Origin: Dactylonectria macrodidyma
Taxonomy: Eukaryota > Ascomycota > Sordariomycetes > Hypocreales > Nectriaceae
Length of the DNA stretch: 64,000 nt
Direction: 5' to 3'
Assembly: GCA_020744425.1 (NCBI GenBank)
Contig: JAGMUV010000035.1
Span: 310,001-374,000 of the forward strand
This document shows, one piece after another, positions 51,447-63,000 of the stretch (position 1 is the first letter of the stretch; each line of letters starts with the position of its first letter). The notes beneath the pieces were generated by a model that was not told the origin of the DNA, did not search any database, and saw only the letters and a list, made by a program, of their open reading frames with translations. The position numbers were made by a program, and so were the translations under genes.

Positions 51447-54400
51447 CTAAGTTGGTACCAGTCCAAAATAGTATGCTGATAGGTATAGAATAAAGTACCA
51501 GTACGGACCGACTAGTACGAATACCGCCCCAAAACCGAAGAACTGTACGATTAGACCAACCAAGGTCTTAGGCCTGTTCCCGGTGGCCCATAGGAACGGC
51601 GTCAAACCGGCCTTATCCTTCGCGTTGATATCAGCCTTGCCCGTATCGAGGAGCAGCCCAACAACAGCCATATGCCCGTTCTGGGCAGCCCACGAGAGCG
51701 GCGTCCGACCATCATTATCCTTCGCGTCGACATCGACCTTGCCCGTATCGAGGAGCAGTCCAACAACAGTCTTATACCCGTTCCCGGCGGCCAATGAGAG
51801 CGGCGTCCAACCTTTCTTACCCTTCATGTCAACATCGGCCTTGCCCGTATCGAGGATCAGCTTGACAACAGCCTCATGCCCGTTCTGGGCGGCCCCCAAG
51901 AGCGGCGCCCAACCGTCGTTATCCTTCACATTGACATCGGCCTTGCCCGTATCGAGGAGCAGCTTGACCACGGCCTCATGCCCCTTCCGGGCGGCCCACC
52001 AGAGCGGTGTCCAACCAGTCTTATCCTTCACATTAACATCTGCCTTGCCCGTATCAAGGAGCAGCTTGACCACGGCCTCATGCCCCTTCTCGGCGGCCCA
52101 CCAGAGCGGTGTCCGACCGTCGTTATCATTCGTGTCGGCATCTGCCTTGCCTATATCGAGGAGCAGCTTGACCATGGCCTCATGCCCCTTCTCGGCGGCC
52201 CACCCAAGCGGCGTCCAACCGGTCTTATCCTTCACATTGACATCGGCCTTGCCCGTATCGAGAAACAGCTTGACCATGTCCTCATGCCCCTTCTCGGCAG
52301 TCCACCAGAGCGGCGTCCGACCGTCGATAGCCTTCGTGTCAACATCAGCCTTGCCCATGTCGAGGAGCAGCTTGACCACAGCCATATGCCCCTTCCGGGC
52401 GGCCCACCAGAGCGGCGTCTGACTGCCGTTATCCTTCACATTGACATCGGCCTTGCCCGTATCGAGGAGCAGCTTGACCATGTCCTCATGCCCCTTCTCG
52501 GCGGCCCACAAGAGAGGCGTCCGACCGTCGTTATCCTTCGTGTCAACATCAGCCTTGCCTGTATCGAGGAGCAGCTTGACTACGTCCGCATGCCCCTTCT
52601 CGGCGGCCCACCAGAGCGGCGTCCAACCAGATCGATTCTTCGTATCAACATCAGCCTTGCCTGTATCGAGGAGTAGCTTTACCACGGCCTCATGCCCCTT
52701 CTCGGCAGCCCACCAGAGCGGCGTCCAACCGACCTTATCCTTCGCGTTGATATCGGCCTTGCCTGTATCGAGGAACAGCTTGACCACGGCCATATGCCCC
52801 TTCTCGGCAGCCCATAAGAGCGGCGTCCGACCGTTGTTATCCTTCACATTGACATCAGCCTTGCCCGTATCAAGGAGCAGCTTGACCACAGCCTCATGCC
52901 CCTCCCAGGCGGCACACGAGAGCGGCGTCCGACCGTCGATAGCCTTCGTGTCAACATCAGCCTTGCCCATATCGAGGAGCAGCTTGACCACAGCCATATG
53001 CCCCTTCCGGGCGGCCCACCAGAGCGGCGTCCAACCGGTCTTATCCTTCACATTGACATCGGCCTTGCCCGTATCGAGGAGCAGCTTGACCATGTCCTCA
53101 TGCCCCTTCTCGGCGGCCCACGAGAGCGGCGTCCGACCGTCGTTATCCTTCGTATCAACATCTGCCTTGCCCGTATCGAGAAGCAGCTTGACCACGGCCT
53201 CGTGCCCCTTCTCGGCAGCCCACCAGAGCGGCGTCCAACCGGCCTTATCCTTCGCGTTGATATCGGCCTTGCCTGTATCGAGGAACAACTTGACCACGGC
53301 CATATGCCCCTTCTCGGCAGCCCATAAGAGCGGCGTCCGACCGTCGTTATCCTTCACACTGACATCGGCCTTGCCCGTATCGAGGATCAGCTTGACAACA
53401 GCCTCATTTCCGTTCTCGGCGGCCCACAAGAGCGGCGTCCGACCGTTGTTATCCTTCACATTGACATCGGCCTTGCCCGTATCAAGGAGCAGCTTGGCCA
53501 TGGCCTCATGCCCCTCCCAGGCGGCCCACCAGAGCGGCGTCCGACCGTCGATAGCCTTCGTGTCAACATCAGCCTTGCCTGTATCGAGGAGCAACTTGAC
53601 CACGGCCTCATGCCCTTTCCGGGCGGCACACGAGAGTGGTGTCCGACCATCGATAACCTTCGTGTTAACATCAGCCTTGCCCATATCGAGGAGCAGCTTA
53701 ACCACGGCCTCATGCCCCTCCCAGGCGGCACACCAGAGCGGTGTCCGACCGGCCTTATCCTTCGTGTTGATATTGGCCTTCCCCGTATCGAGGATCAGCT
53801 TGACCACAGCCATATGCCCCTTCCGGGCGGCCCCCAACAGCGGCGTCCAACCGGTCTTATCCTTCACATTAACATCAGCCTTGCCCATATCGAGGAGCAG
53901 CTTGACCATAGCCTCATGCCCCTTCTCGGCGGCCCACCAGAGAGGCGTCCAACCGGCCTTATCCTTCGCATTGATATCGGCCTTGCCCGTATCGAGAAGC
54001 AGCTTGACCACGGCCTCATGCCCCTTCCCGGCGGCCCACCAGAGCGGTGTCCGACCGTCGTTATCCTTCGTGTCAACATCTGCCTTGTCCGTATCGAGAA
54101 GCAGCTTGACCATGGCCTCATGTCCGTTCTCGGCGGCCCACCAGAGCGGTGTCCGACCGTCGTTATCATTCGTATCAACATCAGCCTTACCCGTATCAAG
54201 AAGCAGCTTGACCATGGCCTCATGCCCCTTCTCGGCAGCCCACCAGAGCGGCGTCCAACCGGCCTTATCCTTCGCGTTGATATCGGCCGTGCCTGTATCG
54301 AGGAACAACTTGACCACGGCGTCATGCCCCTTCTCGGCGGCCCACGAGAGCGGCGTCCGACCGTCGTTATCCTTCGCGTCAACATCTGCCTTGCCCATGT

Positions 54401-57400
54401 CGAGGAGCAGCTTGACCACGGCCTCATGACCCTTCTCGGCAGCCCACCAGAGCGGCGTCCAACCGGCCTTATCCTTCGCGTTGATATCGGCCTTGCCTGT
54501 ATCGAGGAACAACTTGACCACGGCCATATGCCCCTTCTCGGCAGCCCATAAGAGCGGTGTCCGACCGTTGTTATCCTTCACACTGACATCGGCCTTGCCC
54601 GTATCAAGGAGCAGCTTGACCATGGCCTCATTTCCGTTCTCGGCGGCCCACGAGAGCGGCGTCCGACCGTCGTTATCCTTCGTATCAACATCAGCCTTAC
54701 CCGTATCAAGAAGCAACTTGACCATGGCCTCATGCCCCTTCTCGGCAGCCCACGAGATCGGCGTCCAACCGGCCTTATCCTTCGCGTTGATATCGGCTTT
54801 GCCCGTATCGAGGAGTAGCTTGACCATGGCCTCATGTATATTCTCGGCAGCCCACCAGAGCGGTGTCCGACCGTCGTTATCCTTCGTATCAACATCTGCC
54901 TTGCCCGTATCGAGAAGCAGCTTGACCATGTCCTCATGCCCGTTCTCGACGGCCCACCAGAGCGGCGTCCAATCGGCCTTATCCTTCGCGTTGATATCGG
55001 CTTTGCCCGTATCGAGGAGCAGCTTGACCATAGCCTCATGTCTGGTCTCGGCGGCCCACAAGAGCGGCGTCCGACCGTCGTTATCCTTCGTATCAACATC
55101 TGCCTTGCCCGTATCGAGAAGCAGCTTGACCACGGCCTCGTGCCCGTTCTCAGCGGCCTGCGATAGCGGCGTCCGACCATACTTCTTATCCTTGGCCTCG
55201 ACGCCGGCGCCCTTCTCGAGCAGCAGCTTGACGACGGCCTCGTGGCCGCTCTCGGCGGCCCATGATAGCGGCGTCTGTTCAGAGGGGCGGTCCTTAGACT
55301 CGACGTTGGCGCCCCGCTTGAGCAGCAGCTTGACGACGGCCCCGTGCCCGTTTTTGGCGGCCCACGATAGCGGCGTTCGTCCAGCGCCATCCACCACGTC
55401 GGTGGCGACACCAATGTCGAGCAGTCGTTTGACGAAGACTTCGTTACCCTTCTCGGCAGCGGACAAGAGTAGTTCTTGACGAATATTGTCCACAGAATCG
55501 GCATCGGCTCCCTTCATTAGTAGGCTGGCTGTAGCCTCCTGTCCAGTGCAAAGGGCGTAGGATATCGGCGTTCCTCCAATTTCATCCTTTGAGTCAACGC
55601 GGGCTCCTTTCTTGACCAGCTGCTGGACGATGGCCAGATGACCATTCCAAGCGGCGTATGATAGCGGCGTTCGACCGTCTCTATCTCTTGCATCGACTTC
55701 TGCGCCTTTCGGAAACGATAGTTTGATGGCTTTTTTGAGGCGAATCTTCGGACGCTTGATCAACAGCTTCACGACACCGTCAGATCCGTTCTCTGAAGCC
55801 CAAGAGAGCGCCGAACGCTGATAAGTGCCATCTCTGGAATCAATATCGTCTACTCCAAGCTGAAGCCTTACAATTTGCTCGAGTCCGAAATATGAGGCAA
55901 TCATGAGGGTAGTGAAACCCTGAGGAAATCCCGTGTCCGTATTAGCCCAGTAGACCCTGAACCAAGTCCGACAACTTCTTGAACTCGCATCACAGATTCG
56001 CCGCACTGATTCTATGACTGCATCGTCTTCGATACCTGATGCTCGGAAGTGGGCAGCCCAGTTTGTAGCAGAGTAGTCAAGGAAGACGTGATCGCGAAGG
56101 TAGTTTGATACTTTATCATCCGAATTCTCGTCCAGAGGGTTGGTTTCAAACTCGGTAAAGAGTAGGTGCCAGATACAGATCTGGAAAAGAATGCGATGGG
56201 ACTCTGGTGGCTGGAGTGAGGATTTCCATATGTGATTGTCGAGGTCCTCTCGAGGATCCGGATCGTGTCTCGGGACCAGGAATTCTTTCGCGGTCTGGTG
56301 AAGCAGATATATCTTCGAGTCCGTGATGGTGACGAAGAGGCCGCAGAGGTCTCTGACATACCTGCCGAAGCGCTTCTCTAGTCTTTCATTCAGGTCTTTA
56401 TAGGACCTGTGATTTTGTCGAAGAACCAACGCTAGGTCCATCTCTGCCAGAGTCAAGGGCCGCGCTGCTGTGACGACAATATGCAGCAGTTTTCTGGCTT
56501 CTTTGGGGTTGCTACTCTTAGCTAGAATCCTCTCGTATGCGTCATTAACGGTCTTTGGAAGTGAGGAAGTGACCTTGCGTATCTTGGTCTTATTGATGCT
56601 GAGATCGCCTTTGATCAACTCTAGGGTGAGATAAACCCAGAGATAGGTCTGGTTAGGAATACGCCGGAGCTCTTGCAAGAGCAGATTTTTCTCGTCTGGC
56701 TCGAGATCCAGGATGCGTGAAACCCTGTCTTCTATATAGACATCGATCTCTCGGGCAATCTTCGATATCTCCGCATCGGCTTCCCCCTTTAGGTGGATGA
56801 CAGGCAGCCCCGGAGTATGGAGAGGCTGGAAGCCCTGTCCGATTTTGTCATAGGGCCGACTTGTTACGAGAAACTTCAAGTTGACGTTATTTTTCGTGTC
56901 ATTCTTCGGGTCATAGAATTTGCGCAGGGCTTGGGCGAGCTTGTCCCGTTCTTGGTCTTCGCATTCGTCGAATGCGTCAAGAATACAGACTAACTCGCCA
57001 GCATTCTTGTCTTGTGATGCCATAACTAGGACGTCCCAGAGTTCATCAAACGAGCTTGTAAGATGTGCTTTGTAGGCTTCGAGCCGCTTGACAATCTTGT
57101 CCGAGAAAAGGATCTCCCTTTCTGTGAAGAGCTGGTGTAGGATGCAGCTGAGAGCGCTTTTCGCGCTCCTCTGATCCTCGGAGTCGTCCTTGAAGAAGAA
57201 ATAGCTGGTCGTTCTGGATTTCGTACTCTGAAGCTCAGAGTCCACCAGATGTTTTGCTAAGACGGACTTTCCGCACCCGGGATTTGCAGACACCCAGAGC
57301 ATACTTGACGATTTGCTTTCTCGCCATTGCTGAAAGTCGTCGTGACCTACGAACCACTCACACGTCCCTGGAACCCGATCTGCATTCCTGTTCTTGTTAT

Positions 57401-58167
57401 CTTGATACGGTGAGGTATGGAGGGTCTGGAGGATCTCACTCCGAGTCTTGCCGTCTTCATTGGATTGAACTTCAGAGCAGGAAAGGTCAGTCTATTGGTA
57501 ATGAATCTGGCTATCAATTCCGTGATTTCGTACCGAAGGTCATAGTCTGCGCAATATACTGTTCGCCACTGCCAGGGTTGATGTTATGGCCTTGGCCAGT
57601 AATGACAGACAGATAGCCCGTCCCCCCAGAGGCGATATTCTGGGAGTTTGTCATGGAGCCCTCGAAATCCGAGTCTGGCACGGATGACTCCACTTTCGAC
57701 AACTGATCAATCGCCTCCTTCAGCTCGGCCATCTGGCTCTGGGTTGCCGTCCTGAACAACTGGTTGGCAGCCAATGCATCCAAGCCTCCCAGGATGCCTT
57801 GCATCAGGGTCTCCACCCGGTGTGCTTTGCCCAAGCGGAGCAGAGAGGTGCGATAGAAGTTGAGCACGGATCCGTCCTCCGCATTCTTCACCCCTTTTTC
57901 AACTTTCTTAAAGATGTCCTGCAGCATTTTGGCCTTTTCTTCGCAACCACTGACCAAAGGCTGGAGGGCCTTTTTGGATGATTCATCCAGAGCCAGGCCT
58001 TCGAGCTGATCACGGGCAAGACCCAGAGTGTCTTGCGCGAGAGGGAGATTCCGGTTCACTTCATTGAACTCATTCGGAAGGCCTCTAAGGTGTTGGATCG
58101 CCTTATATGTCGAAGAGATAGCTTGAACGACTGTGATTGTGGATGTAATGACGCTGAGGGGATCCAT
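51447..58167 (-). CDS. SesA-NACHT-ankyrin NLR-like protein
   Basis: Exons 58167-57534 and 57469-51447 with a 64-nt GTACGA...GAAG intron encode 2218 residues. Residues 1-190 match a SesA/NACHT_N-type domain (MDPLSVITSTITVVQAISST). A Gly/Asn/Gln-rich linker (GQGHNINPGSGEQY) follows. The NACHT NTPase starts near 265 with Walker A NPGCGKSVLAKHL and Walker B CILDAFDEC. A winged-helix-like region leads to about 42 ankyrin units; the first six are diverged and the last 36 are near-identical 34-residue units (102 bp in DNA) such as DGRTPLWWAAEKGHEAVVKL. The last unit runs into a hydrophobic tail (VQFFGFGAVFVLVGPYWYF). Fungal NLR-like proteins of this build act in non-self recognition and cell death, with the repeats as the sensor; that role is by analogy. 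No stop or frameshift in about 6.6 kb of coding sequence implies selection or recent origin. Confidence 0.9.
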
Positions 58168-58936
58168 ATCGATCTTCAGGTTACGGCTCTGTCGAGGTCC
58201 GGGTAGACGGGAGTCGGGAAAGGATTCGGCTACCTGCGATCATCGTGAGTTGTTGTACAACTACTCATTCATGGGGCGTCGTACGTCTTAGCTGCGAGTC
58301 TCTAAGGCGTTACGAAGAGTACCAAGGGGAGAAGGCTTGCGACGTCTGAGGCAGCGATGCGGAGGTCCCTGGCTGGTACTCTGCCACGAAGATGAGAGTT
58401 GGGGATATTTCGCGAGCGAAGGATGGTCTTCGATCGCTACCGACAAGGTCGCCTGGCGGTGGGCGATAAAGATTAGGGACAAGATGATGGCGGATCAAAC
58501 AAGTTATCAGAGCCTCGTGCGCACGCAAAAGGGAAAAGGGGTCGAGGCCAGCTGAAGGTCACAAGCCATGTAACACATGGATGTTCTGTTTGTGGCTTAG
58601 TGCTCTGTGCCTGTCCAGTTTCTGCGCTGCGTGGACGACTAGACGGCTACTGTGAGCTCTAACAGTTTAATGTTCAGCTCCAGCGCCTCACCCACCACTC
58701 CAATTCAACAGGCGTCCAAGCCCTATTCGGCCTGGTTTTGCCCGTACTGGCTATCAATCCCGTCAGTCCTGTCGCGCTCATCTTGTGTCTCGATGGAGGA
58801 TGTACATAGAATACTGTACTGTACCGAAGGTCTTTTTTCTGTCCAGCAGTCGTCATATCTATGTCTTCGCATGCTTGAATCTTCCTTGCTATGGTCGTCC
58901 TGTAGGCAGGATGTGACATCGGCAGCAGGCGCCTTC
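58168..58936. other. Upstream region of the NLR-like gene
   Basis: No gene recognised. It contains the 5' leader and presumed promoter of the minus-strand NLR-like gene, without an identifiable motif. Confidence 0.4.
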
Positions 58937-59149
58937 TTATAAAGTGAAGCTTGAACTTTCCACACTATTCAACATTAACATCCATTGAGTTATGGGATAC
59001 GAATCCGGAACAAAGTCTCCCATGTGCAGATGTAGAACTTTGTCGAAATCATCCAATCGTATTGAGATACAACCCTTAGAGGCTCCGCATCGACAATCCT
59101 TGCATTTCCGGGTCGCCTCACAGCTTCCGCATCCTCCAGATTTAGCCAT
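58937..59149 (-). CDS. Small Cys-rich (metallothionein-like?) ORF
   Basis: A 70-residue ORF whose first 27 residues contain six cysteines in the pattern C-x2-C-x5-C-x2-C-x-C-x5-C (GGCGSCEATRKCKDCRCGAS). Dense CxC/CxxC spacing with K, S and G between is typical of metallothionein-like metal-binding peptides. The rest (LDDFDKVLHLHMGDFVPDS) is unlike them and may lie beyond an unrecognised splice site or be non-coding. It may be chance; no neighbour supports it. Confidence 0.3.
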   Translation of the reverse strand: MAKSGGCGSCEATRKCKDCRCGASKGCISIRLDDFDKVLHLHMGDFVPDSYPITQWMLMLNSVESSSFTL

Positions 59150-60008
59150 TCAAGATAGCAGATAAGTGCCTTTCGGCTGTTGCGAACAGGTCCAGGCTGC
59201 GGAACGTGGCAAGGAGAAGTGGGCAGCAACTTGGGACGGTGATGAGCAAGGAGCTGAACCTAACAAATATCAGTGGGCGAGGAAGTCAGCCTTAACTACA
59301 GTGCCTCATCAGGCTCCTCCAATGAGACGAGCGTTTGTATGGTCGATCAAAGGGAGCGTGCGGCTGTTGCCGCATTCAGCGGAGGCGGTGAGCGCACGGC
59401 CGGAAAGCCACTCAGCAACGCCATCTTCCTCCAGCAACCATTTCTACCTTCTCGGTCTAGCCACAAGGTCAAAGCGCTCCGCGGCCAATCATCCTGCCAA
59501 ATATAAGAGGCGGAACTGCACGGCGACAAACGCCATAAAATGTTTTGGACGTATCGAGTCCAGTAAAGTCGACTTGACAACAGCATTCGACTGTCACTTC
59601 CGAGGAACGGCCTCCCCAGCAGCTCCCTTGTCCGTAGTGATGCGGCGAAGCCACCCTCCTTGCCGCCGCGTATCGCGCTAAATGTGATCTGGTTGAACAC
59701 CAGGTCGAGTGGCTGCGCTGTGTCATTTTTCTGAGCGTATCGAGTCCAATCCATCGCAGACAGCAGCCTCTGGTCGCATCAATTCAGGGTCCCGCTTCTC
59801 GGCAGCCTGGAGATGGCTGGCAGTTCTCAAGACGGGGGCGAAACCGGAATGCCGCTGTGTCGGGCATTCGCCGCCTGTGCTCTCCATCGCTGACCCATCC
59901 AAGCTAACAATTCTGCGAACAGAGTCCCTATCTATCCGGCTTCTCGAGCGAGAGAACGAGCACGGCGCCGACGCGTCGCGATACGACCACGACTAGCTCC
60001 TGTCACTC
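59150..60008. other. Intergenic before the DUF6601 remnant
   Basis: Several overlapping short ORFs in all frames, none with a recognisable domain. Possibly the degraded 5' part of the DUF6601 gene at its right edge. Confidence 0.4.
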
Positions 60009-60735
60009 TTGCCCGCATCGTACCGCACAGAGTCCGGTGACTTGGCTGCTGCTGGTCTTCAAGTTACGCCCTGCGTCGAGGAGGAGCTCAACTCGCAGCG
60101 GCTGGCCAGCATTCACAGCTGGCTCTGGGTCACGGGGCGGCCTATGCCGCTGCGTCCTCTGCACCACCAGCTCGTTCTCGGTCGGGAGATCATCATCACG
60201 GAGCGTGTGGATATACATCTCGTCTCGACAACAGGCCGGATGTTCCTCAAGCCCATCCCGCGCTTCCTGTTTGAGCCTCAGCTCTGGACGAAATATCTCT
60301 CTTGCGGAGGGGACTGCGGCTGCTCCAGCAACAAGGACGACGCCCAAGGATGCACCCAGGAGCGCGGGCGGGGCATTCGGCAACGTGCGTTCAGCTTCCT
60401 GCTCTCCTACGCCGCGCTGATATCCCACGAGAGCGACTTCCGCATCGCCAAGGGGAATCGCTTGCTCCCGCCAGAAATATCGTAGCCTGGGCGGAGGATC
60501 TTTGTTGAGCATCTGGATACGGAGCTCATCTACCCACACATCGGCCCGCGATTCCACCACGGCGAGCTGCGTCTGAACCGGCTAAGGAAGACTTACCGTC
60601 TCCGGCAGAACCTGCTGCTCGGGTACTTGCCGCGTTGGAACCAGTACAGCGACTTCGTTCACGACAAGCCCATCTTGTTGGCTAGCTCAGACGCAACTCG
60701 CCGTTATGCTCACCGCGATGCAGGTCGGGCTCGAC
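60009..60735 (+). pseudogene. DUF6601-type membrane protein, truncated
   Basis: The frame reads NSQRLASIHSWLWVTGRPMP, LHHQLVLGREIIITERVD, GRMFLKPIPRFLFEPQLW, SFLLSYAALISHESDF and LLPPEIS, then a TAG at 60483-60485, and continues RRIFVEHLDTELIYPHIGPR, ELRLNRLRKTYRLRQNLLLG and RWNQYSDFVHDKPILLASSD. This order matches the fungal DUF6601 family as I remember it, whose members end in two membrane helices. Here the sequence breaks off after a frameshift at LTAMQVGLDT (about 60709-60735) and passes into an antisense ankyrin shard, so the membrane part is lost. A stop and truncation make it a pseudogene. Confidence 0.65.
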
Positions 60736-60843
60736 ACCACCCACGACAGCGGTGTCCGACCCGAGTCATCCCTCGAGTCGGCCTCGACCTTACCAGTGTT
60801 AAGCAGCAGCTTAACGACGGCCTCATGCCCCTTCGAGCTTCCT
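60736..60843 (-). pseudogene. Ankyrin-repeat shard fused to the DUF6601 remnant
   Basis: The minus strand reads KGHEAVVKLLLNTGKVEADS, then DDSGRTPLSWVV, one ankyrin unit of the same type as in the NLR-like gene, where KGHEAVVKLLLDTGK is the commonest form. It is flanked by non-ankyrin sequence on both sides, and the DUF6601 frame stops at its edge. This is probably a remnant of another NLR paralogue or a product of illegitimate recombination with the gene 2.6 kb away. Confidence 0.7.
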
Positions 60844-61444
60844 TAATCCACTCTGGCCACTATTTCTGACCTTCTTTTTCTCTTTCTGTATATATTGGCG
60901 TATTCGAGGAAGAAGGAGTCCGCCCATAAAAAGGAAACAGATGCGAGCCCAGGGTCTGAATTTAGCCGCTCTAGGGTAGCGCGGCTTTGTTGCTGGAGGT
61001 GCGGTACAATCGGTAGGGGTCAAAGATATACACTTGGCTAGTATTCAGCAGTAGCCTACGGAGGAAGAGCTCAAAAGTCCTTGCCGTGGGCTAATTACGC
61101 CACATCCAGCAATCCCTGTTAGTTACTTGGGATACATCACACTCAATCTGCTCCAGAAGGCCTTCGCCTAACACGCCTATAACTTCAGAGGGCGTAGGCG
61201 AAGCTTGCTTTTTATTCACTCACTAAAGTCTGCTGTAGCCTGCTAGCGTCTAGCGGTGTTGGATTAGGTTGAAGTACTCATTGTATTTAGCCCAGTTGTA
61301 GAGATGTTTTTGCTTTTTCTTGATTTTAGCGCGGCAAGGACTTTTGAACCCTACATCTGTACTAAGGGACGTGACAGCGTGCACGGACCTGTTGTGTGTG
61401 TTTGTCAAAATCCAGCTCGAGTAACACAGGGGCGGCAGGGGAAG
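60844..61444. other. Non-coding
   Basis: No coding region, repeat or RNA gene recognised. Confidence 0.45.
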
Positions 61445-62130
61445 TCACGCGCCGAGCCCTGAGGAGGAGCCTTCTTCTTCTGCCTCCTCCTCCTCTTCTG
61501 TCCAAACAGGTGTATTAGCAGCGGTCTCTCCCTTGGCTGTAGAGCAGCCGGCTGAATTATACGGTAACCTTGCTCGCGGATTTGCGGGCGCTGTGCCCGA
61601 TATTTTTGTTGTTAATGTTGGGCCGAGCCCCATATGACGCGCCCACAGCATCCACTGGGCGGCGGACATCTTGACACTGACGATTAATGGCGCCGCAGAA
61701 ACGGTTAGAGGAGGCGCACTCAATTTACTTGGTGACGGTATGATAATGGCGTAGAAAGATCATTTATCATTCGTGCACGCTGTGAGAAGTTGGCGCTTGC
61801 CCCTTTACCCCCGCCCTTATTGCACTTCGCTACACCCAACTCCCCCCCTGCACTTCCAGGTACGGACCGGAAGACTCCGAGCACATCCACTGGCGCCCAG
61901 GCTAGCCGTATTCCAGGGCCTGTTCTGAAGAGCCTTTGTCCCTTTGACGATTCTAGCTCTGGTGGTCTGGCCGTCCTGTTACCCAGGCCGTGCCACTGCC
62001 TTGCGCGGATTGACTGTCCTAGTAAATTGCGTGTTTGGAGTAGTCGGTTAGGCCTTCTCCCCGCAATAAGTCCTGGTGTCACATCTAGTATATAAGCCAT
62101 TACTGCACTGCGCATTAGCGGAGTGTGCAT
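61445..62130 (-). other. Unrecognised pair of minus-strand ORFs
   Basis: Two abutting ORFs (62130-61720, 136 residues; 61723-61445, 92 residues) could be one protein broken by a frameshift near 61725. The sequence is Arg/Pro/Gly-rich, with KMSAAQWMLWARHMGLGP in the second and an acidic EEEEEAEEE end. I do not recognise it. It may be the antisense of a degraded sequence. Confidence 0.2.
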
Positions 62131-63000
62131 TCCCTTTTAGCGTAGTGGCAAAAATGCAACACCTGGTTGTTGTCCATGGCAAGGATATCTCAGCCCTCGT
62201 TTTTTCCCCTTTTCTCCCGCGTGTCACTTGACCGTAAAACCACCTCGTTGACTGCCCCTCCCCCTCCACGGGAACTTCCGCCCGTCGACGCCTCGAACAA
62301 AAGGAGCATGTCTCACAATGCGCCGTCGTGGCGCGACGACCCTTGTGACGCCGGTGAGGCTTCGTTAGTTTATTGCAGCACTACTTAACTGAATTTAGCA
62401 GCTCCGCATATTCAATGCCGTCTCATTGCGTATTCCGGTATGTATTTCTGTGTCGAAAACGGGGTTTTCGGCAAAAGCCGTGGACAGAGAGAACGGCCGC
62501 TCGTTCAGTAGGCAACACACGACACGGCTCGTGTTCTTGCACTACACTAGACTCAGTCCGTCTTTGACGCTTGGTTCGCATCAGCTCGGGTAGCAGCAAC
62601 TACTGGAGAAAAGTTGAATGAGACTAAGAACGCCCTCACAGCAGACTCAATCTTACGGCTGGACTATGTCATTTCAAAGGCCTCTAATTGGTTATTCACC
62701 TCCAAATATGGAGGTACTCAGAAATGAAAGTCTTGGCAAAATGAAAGGGCAGTACAATAAGACATATCATTTAGTCGCATGGCACAGTCCCATCATCTTT
62801 CAGTCCCCAGTTTTCAATTGCAATTCCGGACACAAATCATACGATCATAAGAAAGCAACTGGTGTCTAACTTCTTGATGCGATTCGTGTGCCTTAAAAGA
62901 CCCTAATATCCTGTGTGACTCATAACCGAGGCACAGGTAGACCTTTTGGTGTAACGGCTTAGGGCCTACCTCTCCTTTTCTGTATCACTTCTCGAACAGA
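62131..63000. other. Intergenic, no supported gene
   Basis: Short ORFs only (for example 62618-62869) without motifs. The segment just before 63001 would be the promoter of the candidate gene there. Confidence 0.4.

Noticed and set aside
51583..55504. Long plus-strand ORFs (279, 662, 332 residues and others) with repeating SALPVSRSSLTT-type sequence
   Set aside because: They are antisense shadows of the ankyrin array; repeats keep all frames open. The minus-strand frame has real NACHT and ankyrin motifs.
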